Source: Abditibacteriaceae bacterium (lineage in GTDB: Bacteria; Armatimonadota; Abditibacteriia; Abditibacteriales; Abditibacteriaceae). Taken from it: 64,000 nucleotides of DNA. A program made the position numbers and the translations under genes. Positions within the stretch are counted from its first letter, which is position 1. Every line of letters begins with the position of its first letter. Shown here piece by piece: positions 44,685 through 50,782 of the stretch. The notes beneath the pieces are model-generated. The model had not been told where the DNA came from, ran no database searches, and saw nothing but the letters and a program-made list of their open reading frames with translations. The stretch spans positions 62,001-126,000 of the forward strand of contig JAFAZH010000057.1 of the NCBI GenBank assembly GCA_019239895.1, written 5' to 3'.

Positions 44685-45326
44685 TTAATAGGGATTCGCA
44701 CCTGTGCGACAGCGAATATAATTCATCAGCAGATTGGCGATAGCATCAAGTGGCAGCAGACTCGTATCCAGTGCGAGGTCATAATTTTCAAGGCGCATCC
44801 ACTCTTGCCCTGTCATTTGCAGGGTGAACTTCTGCCGCATGACATCCGATTCGGCAATCATCGTCCGCGCTTGCTGGTCATCTGGTACGTTATAAAGCTC
44901 GCGGACACGCTGCACCCGAAAATGAATCGGGGCATACAGGAAAAACTTCATCGTCGCGGTATGGGCCGGTAGCACATGGACAGCGGCACGTCCGATTAGG
45001 ACACAATCGCCCTGTGCGGCGAGGGTCTTTACGATTTCAGTCTCTTTGTGAAACAGAGCCATATCGGAAAGCGGGGGCATCGGAGGTGGGACATAGTTCG
45101 CTTCGGGCGGGCTGATAATCGTGCAAGCATCGGCCAGCTTTTCCCAGAAAGATTGCACGCGCTCTTCCCGGTAAGATAGTTCTTCTTCGCTGCGGTTTAA
45201 GTCTTGCGCCGCTATACGCAGCACGTCACGATCTACATAGCGCAAACCTAAATCGGCAGCGATACGTTGCCCCACATAAGAGCCGCCACTTCCCAATTGG
45301 CGTCCAATCGCTATTGTGATTTTCAT
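44685..45326 (-). CDS. Cytidylate kinase-like family protein
   Basis: About 213 residues from the ATG at 45326 (AGGGAG six bases ahead). A longer frame begins at a GTG at 45347, but its ribosome site would be inside the coding region. The N-terminus ITIAIGRQLGSGGSYVGQRIAADLG is the P-loop region of the cytidylate-kinase-like family, and YVDRDVLRIAA follows. The classical GKS/T is replaced by GGS, as is usual in this family. A middle CVLIGRAAVHVLP segment matches the lid region. The members are not well characterised; kinase activity on nucleotides is plausible only. Confidence 0.8.
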   Translation of the reverse strand: MKITIAIGRQLGSGGSYVGQRIAADLGLRYVDRDVLRIAAQDLNRSEEELSYREERVQSFWEKLADACTIISPPEANYVPPPMPPLSDMALFHKETEIVKTLAAQGDCVLIGRAAVHVLPAHTATMKFFLYAPIHFRVQRVRELYNVPDDQQARTMIAESDVMRQKFTLQMTGQEWMRLENYDLALDTSLLPLDAIANLLMNYIRCRTGANPY

Positions 45327-45413
45327 GTTCATCTCCCTCGGCAGCACAACTATTCCAGGAGCAGTATTGTTGTTTAGGAGCCAGTGGTAAAAGGGCTAAA
45401 ACTGATCTCTCCA

Positions 45414-46490
45414 CTATTGCACTTTACCCCGTGCGGCAACACGCCACGTATCTACAACTTGGTCGTTGCAAATAACGGTTACTTCATCGGCCAGATTGAC
45501 TGCGGGACAGATGTGTGCTGGAACGACGCGCACCCGTTCTCCAATGCGCAGTTCGTCCACTTGCGGCCCGGTGGCGAAACCATGCTCTTCACTACAGCGT
45601 GTGATGTGAATGGCGCGCTGGTCGTAGAAGGAGCCGGAAAGCCCGGCTGCGGTTTTGTCACCGCTGAAAGTTTTTGACCCTGCATCTATGAGAGCCAAAC
45701 CAGGTTCAGGGCGATCTACTACTGTAGCCAATATGGTGACAGCCACGTCATCCCATTGCATAATATTTTGGGTAGCGGCAAGACTTAAATCGCCAAACAC
45801 ATAAGCACCAGGGCGCAGGGCAGTGACACCGGGCATAGTGGCCAGTTCTTTAGCGGTCACGCTGCATCCCGGCCAGATAGATAGGGTTGAATCCAGGCGA
45901 TCCCGTAAGGTTAGCAGTTGCTTATGGGTCGTGGCCGCGACTTCTTGGGTATTGCCATTGGCGGTGCCATAAGCATGACCTTCATGAGTATAAAGACCGT
46001 GCAATTCTAGGTGTGGTTGACGTTGGATGCAAGCGGCCAGGCGCATGGCCCCTTCCAGCCCACGCGCGCCTTCTCGATGTTGTCCCGTATCTACCGCCAT
46101 TAAAACAGGCAGCTTTAAATCGGCAGTTGCCAGCAAAGTTTCGAGAGCTTCCGCATGAGCTTCACTCGTGCAAGCCAGGATTAACTCATCTAAAGAGGCG
46201 GCCAGGTGCCGCAAGCGTGGCGCTTGCAGGGGATCTACCAATGAGTAGGCGATAAAGATGCGGCGCACGCTACTGGGCAGCATGGCTTCCGCCTCGCCCA
46301 GCTTAGCACACACTAAACCTTTAGCCCCGGCTTCAAGTTGTAATCTGGCGACTTCAAGCATCTTATGCGTCTTCATGTGCGGCCATAGCTCAACGTCGTG
46401 TGCATCACAAACCGCTTGCATCTGCCGGATGTTGCGGGTGGTGCGGTCTTGATCTAAGAGCAGGGTGGGTGTGGGAAGATATTCAAACAT
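45414..46490 (-). CDS. D-threonine aldolase / D-serine dehydratase-like PLP enzyme
   Basis: 358 residues, cytoplasmic. The fold-type III PLP signature PHMKTHK near residues 37-43 gives Lys40 as the likely Schiff-base lysine. The barrel continues with LVCAKLGEAEAM and MAVDTGQHREG. The C-terminal domain has VVPAHICPAVNL near 325, where His and Cys bind a divalent metal in D-threonine aldolases and DSD1-type D-serine dehydratases. It would cleave a beta-hydroxy-D-amino acid to glycine plus an aldehyde, or dehydrate D-serine; the two cannot be separated here. No strong Shine-Dalgarno precedes the ATG. Confidence 0.88.
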   Translation of the reverse strand: MFEYLPTPTLLLDQDRTTRNIRQMQAVCDAHDVELWPHMKTHKMLEVARLQLEAGAKGLVCAKLGEAEAMLPSSVRRIFIAYSLVDPLQAPRLRHLAASLDELILACTSEAHAEALETLLATADLKLPVLMAVDTGQHREGARGLEGAMRLAACIQRQPHLELHGLYTHEGHAYGTANGNTQEVAATTHKQLLTLRDRLDSTLSIWPGCSVTAKELATMPGVTALRPGAYVFGDLSLAATQNIMQWDDVAVTILATVVDRPEPGLALIDAGSKTFSGDKTAAGLSGSFYDQRAIHITRCSEEHGFATGPQVDELRIGERVRVVPAHICPAVNLADEVTVICNDQVVDTWRVAARGKVQ

Positions 46491-46558
46491 AAAAATAAGC
46501 TTACTCGTTCCTGGAGAGTGAGTTGCTTGCTCGATAAAATAAATTTTTGCTAAACCTC

Positions 46559-46587
46559 TTGACGAGAAAGAGGGAACCCATTATATT
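46559..46587 (+). promoter_or_regulatory. Sigma70-type promoter of the structured RNA
   Basis: TTGACG at 46559-46564, a spacer of exactly 17 bases, and TATATT at 46582-46587. It is the best promoter match that I noticed in the window. It is followed by no good open frame but by a structured region and a terminator. Confidence 0.75.
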
Positions 46588-46593
46588 ATCAGG

Positions 46594-46888
46594 TTGTCGT
46601 ACCTGAAAAGATAGTATATTCTTTAATCCAATGCGAGCTTTCACTTCCCTACAATCAGGCAGATTATCCATGTGCTCCGGCCAACGGAGTCACTGGTGCC
46701 TTAGCTCGTCCTCAAGCCGTCGCTGTTTACAGAGCTTACAACAGCGTAGCGGTTTGTTGCACCGAAGCCTCTCGACAGGAAGTGAGAAATCATCCAGGAT
46801 CAGAGAACTATAAGTTGTTATAGTTGCTATCCCAGAGCAATTTCCAAAGCCCACTGTCGAGAAGTTCCCGACAGTGGGCTTTTTGTTT
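46594..46888 (+). ncRNA. Candidate structured non-coding RNA of about 300 nt (6S-like shape, family unknown)
   Basis: Runs from the promoter to an intrinsic terminator. Inside, TTTCACTTCC (46639-46648) pairs with GGAAGTGAGA (46778-46787) over ten positions, closing a region of about 149 nt. Within it a long hairpin forms from CAAGCCG and CGCTGTT (46713-46727) with AACAGCG and CGGTTTG (46740-46756), and GGTGC pairs with GCACC further out. A 5' hairpin CAGGT/ACCTG (46591-46605) and a hairpin AACTATA/TATAGTT (46807-46824) flank the core. A closed stem around a bulge recalls 6S RNA, but I cannot confirm it. SRP, RNase P and tmRNA signatures are not seen. The only short open frame (from 46631) looks random. 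Confidence 0.5.
46848..46888 (+). terminator. Intrinsic terminator
   Basis: A perfect 12-bp stem AGCCCACTGTCG (46848-46859) / CGACAGTGGGCT (46869-46880) with a 9-base loop, followed by TTTTGTTT. It separates the candidate RNA from the tRNA array 80 bases downstream. Confidence 0.92.
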
Positions 46889-46969
46889 GTCGAGTTAACA
46901 ATTTAGTGACTATTAGTTAACATCACAATTATTTTAACTTGGAGGAGTGCAAACAGCCAGTTAATTATA

Positions 46970-47042
46970 GGGGATGTAGCGCAGTGGAAAGCGCGCGACT
47001 CTGCGAAGGTCGAGGTCGAGGGTTCAATTCCTTCCATCCCCA
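46970..47042 (+). tRNA. tRNA-Arg(GCG)
   Basis: Acceptor GGGGATG/CATCCCC, D-stem GCGC/GCGC, anticodon stem CGACT/GGTCG with loop CTGCGAA, and discriminator A. The anticodon GCG is uncommon, since most bacteria read CGC/CGU with ACG (inosine). First gene of the array; 3' CCA not encoded. Confidence 0.85.
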
Positions 47043-47047
47043 GAGCT

Positions 47048-47152
47048 ATTGACGATTGTAGATTGACGAATGACGATTGGATAAATAACAAAGTCAAACT
47101 TGCAGACGTTAGCTACTGTAAATTCGTCAATCGTCAATCTACAATCGTCAAT
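47048..47152. repeat. Palindromic spacer element 1
   Basis: Arms 47048-47069 and 47131-47152 are 22-bp exact reverse complements made of ATTGACGATTGTAGATTGACGA. The loop is about 61 bases. It fills the gap between the first and second tRNA genes. Confidence 0.9.
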
Positions 47153-47159
47153 TCAAATC

Positions 47160-47232
47160 GGGCAGGTGGCGGAGCGGCTAACGCGCTGGACTGCAACTCC
47201 AGTTTTCATGGGTTCGAGTCCCATCCTGCCCT
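47160..47232 (+). tRNA. tRNA-Cys(GCA)
   Basis: Acceptor GGGCAGG/CCTGCCC, anticodon stem CTGGA/TCCAG, loop CTGCAAC, T-loop TTCGAGT. Discriminator U, as expected for cysteine. CCA not encoded. Confidence 0.93.
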
Positions 47233-47270
47233 CGTGCTGTTCAATTTTACGATGGAAGCGATTAATCAAT

Positions 47271-47342
47271 GGGAGTGTGGTGTAACGGTAAACACGCAGG
47301 AATGTGGATTCTGTAATAGAGGTTCAACTCCTCTCGCTCCCC
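47271..47342 (+). tRNA. tRNA-His(GTG)
   Basis: Acceptor GGGAGTG/CGCTCCC, D-stem GTGT/ACAC, anticodon stem CAGGA/TTCTG, loop ATGTGGA, discriminator C as usual for histidine. The base before G1 is T, so the G-1 normally encoded in bacterial histidine tRNAs is missing. Confidence 0.9.
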
Positions 47343-47355
47343 CTTATGACTGGAG

Positions 47356-47448
47356 ATTGACGATTGTGGATTGACGATTATCAGGGACTATCACTTTAGC
47401 CTGGCAGCAGGAGTTCAGGGATCAATCGTCAATCTCCAATCGTCAATT
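47356..47448. repeat. Palindromic spacer element 2
   Basis: Arms 47356-47378 and 47421-47448 are near-complementary copies of the ATTGACGATTG-GATTGACGAT unit. It fills the gap between tRNA-His and tRNA-Gln. Confidence 0.85.
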
Positions 47449-47452
47449 CAAT

Positions 47453-47523
47453 TGCCTGGTGGTCTAAAGGTAGGACGGGAGACTTTGACTCTCTAAGTTC
47501 TGGTTCGAGTCCAGGCCGGGCAG
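47453..47523 (+). tRNA. tRNA-Gln(TTG)
   Basis: Acceptor TGCCTGG/CCGGGCA with U1-A72, a known glutamine feature, and discriminator G. Anticodon stem GGAGA/TCTCT, loop CTTTGAC. CCA not encoded. Confidence 0.92.
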
Positions 47524-47525
47524 TG

Positions 47526-47631
47526 AATTGCAGATTGCAGATTTCGGATTGCGGATTTATAAAGTAGCTGCTACTACACAGCTTGTGCTGTAACTGACTC
47601 AATCCGCAATCCGAAATCTGCAATCCGCAAT
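47526..47631. repeat. Palindromic spacer element 3 (diverged unit)
   Basis: Arms 47526-47557 and 47601-47631 are complementary over 31 bases with one mismatch. The unit is ATTGCAGATTGCAGATTTCGG, a different family from the other spacers but built in the same iterated GATT style. Confidence 0.9.
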
Positions 47632-47635
47632 GGAA

Positions 47636-47718
47636 GGAGGGGTTGGAGAATTGGTACTCCGCCTGTCTCGAAAACAGGTAAGCGTCAAGCGATGCAGGTT
47701 CGAGTCCTGTCCCCTCCG
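47636..47718 (+). tRNA. tRNA-Ser(CGA)
   Basis: Acceptor GGAGGGG/CCCCTCC, anticodon stem CCTGT/ACAGG, loop CTCGAAA, a long variable arm (class II), discriminator G. The CCA end is encoded at 47719-47721. Confidence 0.92.
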
Positions 47719-47725
47719 CCATTTG

Positions 47726-47759
47726 AATTGACGATTGTTGATTGACAATTGACGAATGT
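47726..47759. repeat. Half palindromic element
   Basis: One arm of the ATTGACGATTG-type unit (AATTGACGATTGTTGATTG and on) without a partner arm, between the two serine tRNA genes. It looks like a deletion remnant of a full element. Confidence 0.7.
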
Positions 47760-47788
47760 AATTTATGCAGAAATGAAGAGATTTACAG

Positions 47789-47873
47789 GGAGAGTTGCGC
47801 GAGTGGTAAGCGGTCACGCTGCTAATGTGAAGCCCTCGGTTTCGAGGCGAAGGTTCAAATCCTTCACTCTCCG
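47789..47873 (+). tRNA. tRNA-Ser(GCT)
   Basis: Acceptor GGAGAGT/ACTCTCC, anticodon stem TCACG/TGTGA, loop CTGCTAA, long variable arm (class II), discriminator G. The CCA end is encoded at 47874-47876. Confidence 0.92.
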
Positions 47874-47888
47874 CCAGAACAATTAAGT

Positions 47889-47961
47889 GGGGATGTAACT
47901 CAATGGACAGAGTGCTGGCCTTCTAATCCAGTTGTTGCAGGTTCGAGTCCTGCCATCCCCA
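47889..47961 (+). tRNA. tRNA-Arg(TCT)
   Basis: Acceptor GGGGATG/CATCCCC, identical to the first arginine tRNA of the array. Anticodon loop CTTCTAA with a C-T mismatch at the loop-proximal stem position (CTGGC/TCCAG). Discriminator A. CCA not encoded. Confidence 0.88.
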
Positions 47962-47966
47962 GAGAC

Positions 47967-48071
47967 ATTGACGATTGAAGATTGACGAACGACGATTGGA
48001 TGTATAGCAGATTCAAGCTTGCCACTGTGCGCTACTGTTGAATCCGCAATCGTCAATCTCCAATCGTCAAT
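47967..48071. repeat. Palindromic spacer element 4
   Basis: Arms 47967-47999 and 48041-48071 are imperfectly complementary copies of the ATTGACGATTG unit; the right arm carries a CCGCAATCG variant. It fills the gap ahead of the first leucine-anticodon tRNA. Confidence 0.85.
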
Positions 48072-48077
48072 GGAATG

Positions 48078-48151
48078 GCCCATGTAGCCCAATTGGTAGA
48101 GGCGAGAGTTCGAGAGGCTCTCTGTTCGGGGTTCGAGTCCCCGCATGGGTA
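48078..48151 (+). tRNA. tRNA with Leu anticodon GAG, class I (short variable region)
   Basis: Acceptor GCCCATG/CATGGGT with a G1-U72 wobble. D-arm GCCCAATTGGTAGAGGC, anticodon stem AGAGT/GCTCT, loop TCGAGAG (C rather than U at position 33), and a variable region of only five bases (CTGTT). T-stem CGGGG/CCCCG, discriminator A. Bacterial leucine tRNAs are normally class II. Confidence 0.75.
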
Positions 48152-48168
48152 GGTCGGAAATGAATAAT

Positions 48169-48239
48169 GCGACTGTAGTTTAATGGTAGAATGGTGGCTT
48201 CCAAACCCAAAGGCAGGGGTTCGATTCCTCTCAGTCGTG
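48169..48239 (+). tRNA. tRNA-like gene, Trp(CCA) or Gly(TCC)
   Basis: Acceptor GCGACTG/CAGTCGT with G1-U72, T-stem AGGGG/CCTCT, discriminator G. The anticodon stem is poor: GTGGC/CCCAA pairs at only three positions around loop TTCCAAA, giving CCA. Shifting by one base gives a glycine-like loop CTTCCAA, but also a poor stem. Discriminator G favours tryptophan; the D-arm looks glycine-like. Confidence 0.55.
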
Positions 48240-48275
48240 TTGCCGAAATTTAAATGACAATAATTGTGTTGTTGC

Positions 48276-48347
48276 GGGAGCGTAGTTCAACGGACAGAAT
48301 ACCAGGTTTCGACCCTGATGATAGAGGTTCAATTCCTCTCGCTCCTA
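48276..48347 (+). tRNA. tRNA-Arg(TCG)
   Basis: Acceptor GGGAGCG/CGCTCCT with G1-U72, D-stem GTTC/GAAT, anticodon stem CCAGG/CCTGA (outer pair mismatched), loop TTTCGAC, discriminator A. Confidence 0.82.
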
Positions 48348-48363
48348 GGCCGTAAAACTTAAC

Positions 48364-48437
48364 GTGCGTGTAGCCCAATGGCAGGAGGCAACGGCTTCAA
48401 AACCCGTCCAGTGAAGGTTCGAGTCCTTCCACGCACA
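48364..48437 (+). tRNA. tRNA with Leu anticodon CAA, class I
   Basis: Acceptor GTGCGTG/CACGCAC, D-arm GCCCAATGGCAGGAGGC, anticodon stem ACGGC/CCCGT with a C-C mismatch next to loop TTCAAAA, five-base variable region CCAGT, T-stem GAAGG/CCTTC, discriminator A. No long variable arm. Confidence 0.78.
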
Positions 48438-48441
48438 ATTG

Positions 48442-48547
48442 AATTGACGATTGTAGATTGACGATTGACGAATTTACAGTAGCTAACGCTTGGAGGCATA
48501 AGCTTGTAGTGCATCCAATCGTCATTCGTCAATCCGCAATCGTCAAT
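48442..48547. repeat. Palindromic spacer element 5
   Basis: Arms 48442-48473 and 48515-48547 are imperfect complements of the ATTGACGATTG unit, with a loop containing AAGCTTG like element 4. It separates the CAA and CAG leucine-anticodon tRNAs. Confidence 0.85.
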
Positions 48548-48554
48548 TCAATAG

Positions 48555-48628
48555 ACCCGTGTAGCCCAACTGGTAGAGGCGGCAGTCTCAGACACTGTCT
48601 GTTGGAGGTTCGACTCCTCTCACGGGTA
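48555..48628 (+). tRNA. tRNA with Leu anticodon CAG, class I
   Basis: Acceptor ACCCGTG/CACGGGT with A1-U72, D-arm GCCCAACTGGTAGAGGC, anticodon stem GCAGT/ACTGT, loop CTCAGAC, five-base variable region CTGTT, T-stem GGAGG/CCTCT, discriminator A. No long variable arm. Confidence 0.82.
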
Positions 48629-48654
48629 GGATAACAAAATAACGAGTAAGCTTC

Positions 48655-48727
48655 GGGAGCGTAACTCAACTGGCAGAGTGCCTGTATCATAAGCAGGAAG
48701 TTGGAGGTTCGAGTCCTCCCGTTCTCA
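48655..48727 (+). tRNA. tRNA with anticodon CAT (Met or Ile2)
   Basis: Acceptor GGGAGCG/CGTTCTC with two G-U pairs, D-stem ACTC/GAGT, anticodon stem CCTGT/GCAGG, loop ATCATAA, discriminator A. There is no initiator-type mismatch at 1-72 and no GGG/CCC anticodon stem, so it is not initiator. If lysidine is made at C34 it would read AUA. Confidence 0.85.
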
Positions 48728-48749
48728 TCCCTGAAATCAAGATCTATCG

Positions 48750-48824
48750 GTCTGCGTAGCCCAATTGGCAGGAGGCAATGGTCTTAAACACCATCCAGTG
48801 GAGGTTCGAGTCCTCTCGCAGACA
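48750..48824 (+). tRNA. tRNA with Leu anticodon TAA, class I
   Basis: Acceptor GTCTGCG/CGCAGAC, D-arm GCCCAATTGGCAGGAGGC, perfect anticodon stem ATGGT/ACCAT with loop CTTAAAC, five-base variable region CCAGT, T-stem GGAGG/CCTCT, discriminator A. Last gene of the array. No long variable arm. Confidence 0.85.
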
Positions 48825-48864
48825 TACATGGAAAAAGCAAATCTAATAACTGCCGCCATAAGTT

Positions 48865-50598
48865 TTAATAACTAACTGCTGCACCTTCATAGCGGGCATC
48901 GCTGGCTCCCAGACGCATACCTGTTTGGGGTTCAATCATGATGGCTTCGGCATCGCCCATGTAACGGGGTTTGGTGGTGAATTTATGTCCCATTGTTTCC
49001 AGGATATGGCGGGTATCAGAAGATAAACCAAAAGGCTCATAAGTGATTTCATCCGGTAGCCATTGATGATGAATGCGCGGTGCATCTACGGCTTGTTGTA
49101 AATCCATATGGTAGTCAATGACATTAATAATAACTTGCAAGACAGTATTGATAATAGTCGGCCCGCCGGGACTGCCTACGGCAAACCACAAGCTGCCATC
49201 TTTGTGCAGCACAAAAGTTGGCGTCATTGAAGAGAGTGGACGCTTGTGAGGAGCAATCGCATTACGCTCATTTTGAATCAGGCCATAAGAATTTGGCACA
49301 CCGGGCTTGGCGGCAAAGTCATCCATCTCATTATTCAAGATGATGCCAGTTCCCTGCGCCACAACGCCAGAGCCGAAATAGCCATTGAGAGTGTAAGTAT
49401 TGGAGACCGCATTACCATCTTTATCCACTACTGTGAAATGTGTGGTCTCCGATGCTTCGGAACCGCTAGGCTTACCTGCTTTAATGTGGGTGCTGGGGGT
49501 GGTATGGTTGAGATTGATGGTGCTGCGCTGACGTGTGGCATAAGCTTTATCAATAAGCCCTTGAATTGGTAATTTAACGAAGTCAGTATCACCCATGTAC
49601 TCAGCACGGTCGGCATAAGCGCGTTTCATGGTTTCTGTTAGCAGATGGTATTTCTGCGCTGAGAAGGGGTTCAGCTTGCTCAAGTTGTAACCTTCTAGAA
49701 TGTTCAGCATTTCGAGCAGCACTGCGCCGCCCGAAGATGGGGGCGGCATGGAGATAATGCCATAGCCGCGATAAGTGCCCCGCAATGGCGTGCGCTCTTT
49801 AGCGCGATAGCCGCGTAAATCGGCGAGGCTCATCAGGCCGTGATGTTGCTGCATATCAGTAGCAAGCAGACGGGCAGTGCGACCTGTATAAAACTCACGC
49901 GCTCCGTTACGCTGAAGGCGAAACAGGGTAGTGGCAAGATCAGGCTGGCGCAACACTTCACCTTCATGATAAAAGTGCTCCTGCCGCATAAAGATTTTGC
50001 GGCTATCCCTATAAAGTCGCAGAGACTTGCCCTGCTCTTGAAAAACTTTAGCGAGCCGATAGCTGACTCGAAAACCTTGAGCCGCCAAACGTCGGGCGGG
50101 TTCAATGAGTTGTGACCAGGTGAGGTTGCCGGAGCCATATTTCTTCCAGGCCAGTTCCATTCCGGCCACCGTCCCTGGTACTCCTACCGCGCGATAACCA
50201 ACGGTGGAGGAGCCTTCGCCCTGAATCAACTTCCCCTGTGCATTTAAATAGATATTGCGGGTCGCTTTGCCGGGCGCGGTCTCACGGTAATCAATGGCGG
50301 TTGTTTTGCCATTATGCAAGCGAATGAGCATAAAACCGCCACCACCTAGGTTGCCAGCCCACGGATGAGTAACTGCTAAAGTGAAGGCTACAGCGACAGC
50401 GGCATCCACCGCATTGCCGCCCCGTCGCATTATCTCAACGCCAACTTGTGAGGCGAGCCGATTACTGGAAGCCACCATGCCATGTCGAGCGCGCACTGGA
50501 TTACGCGTGGCCGCTAACGCTATTGTATTAGAGCCGTACCCTGACCCGGTTGTGAAGGTAGCGAAGATAGATGCTAAAACAATATGGCGGTAATTCAT
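48865..50598 (-). CDS. ggt: Gamma-glutamyltransferase
   Basis: 577 residues with a signal peptide, so exported. AAGGAAAT precedes the ATG. The autoprocessing site is in ETTHFTVVDKDGNAVS, where the second Thr (about residue 386) becomes the nucleophile and N-terminus of the small subunit. The GSPGG oxyanion loop and the NNEMDDF and KRPLSSMTPT segments are intact. It transfers or hydrolyses the gamma-glutamyl group of glutathione and related peptides in the periplasm, helping to recover cysteine and glutamate. Length is normal for the family. It faces the tRNA array, with 40 bases between. Confidence 0.95.
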   Translation of the reverse strand: MNYRHIVLASIFATFTTGSGYGSNTIALAATRNPVRARHGMVASSNRLASQVGVEIMRRGGNAVDAAVAVAFTLAVTHPWAGNLGGGGFMLIRLHNGKTTAIDYRETAPGKATRNIYLNAQGKLIQGEGSSTVGYRAVGVPGTVAGMELAWKKYGSGNLTWSQLIEPARRLAAQGFRVSYRLAKVFQEQGKSLRLYRDSRKIFMRQEHFYHEGEVLRQPDLATTLFRLQRNGAREFYTGRTARLLATDMQQHHGLMSLADLRGYRAKERTPLRGTYRGYGIISMPPPSSGGAVLLEMLNILEGYNLSKLNPFSAQKYHLLTETMKRAYADRAEYMGDTDFVKLPIQGLIDKAYATRQRSTINLNHTTPSTHIKAGKPSGSEASETTHFTVVDKDGNAVSNTYTLNGYFGSGVVAQGTGIILNNEMDDFAAKPGVPNSYGLIQNERNAIAPHKRPLSSMTPTFVLHKDGSLWFAVGSPGGPTIINTVLQVIINVIDYHMDLQQAVDAPRIHHQWLPDEITYEPFGLSSDTRHILETMGHKFTTKPRYMGDAEAIMIEPQTGMRLGASDARYEGAAVSY

Positions 50599-50624
50599 AG
50601 ATTTCCTTACTGTGATACCTGGTG

Positions 50625-50716
50625 GTTAAAACCAGCGGCTGCAAAACGAAGTCCGCCTACGCGGACTATCCGTATAGCCACCGCAGGATGGCTTTGTTTT
50701 GCAGTCGGCGAATTCA
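50625..50716. repeat. REP-like hairpin (GCTGCAAAACGAAGTC family)
   Basis: GCTGCAAAACGAAGTCCGC at 50638-50656 pairs imperfectly with the GGCTTTGTTTTGCAGTC segment ending near 50706. An inner GTCCGC/GCGGAC hairpin lies at 50651-50666. The same family occurs at 61630-61735. It lies between the divergent ggt and peptidase genes. Confidence 0.75.
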
Positions 50717-50782
50717 TTCATTGGCCTTTAGTCCATATAGCTATTGCATACTAGCGTAAGATGGTTCAGACTTGAGCATACA

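Noticed and set aside
46631..46813. 60-codon frame inside the structured RNA
   Set aside because: No Shine-Dalgarno and no protein-like composition; it runs through the stems of the predicted RNA.
48169..48239. Firm call of tRNA-Gly(TCC)
   Set aside because: The loop could be CTTCCAA, but discriminator G and the poor stem in that register fit tryptophan CCA at least as well; left ambiguous.
47043..48554. Regularly repeated ATTGACGATTG units that could be mistaken for a CRISPR array
   Set aside because: The repeats are palindromic arms in spacers between tRNA genes; unit spacing is irregular and there are no cas genes.
46970..48864. Integrated phage or island using the tRNA array as attachment site
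   Set aside because: No integrase, phage structural gene or duplicated tRNA 3' end was seen on either side.
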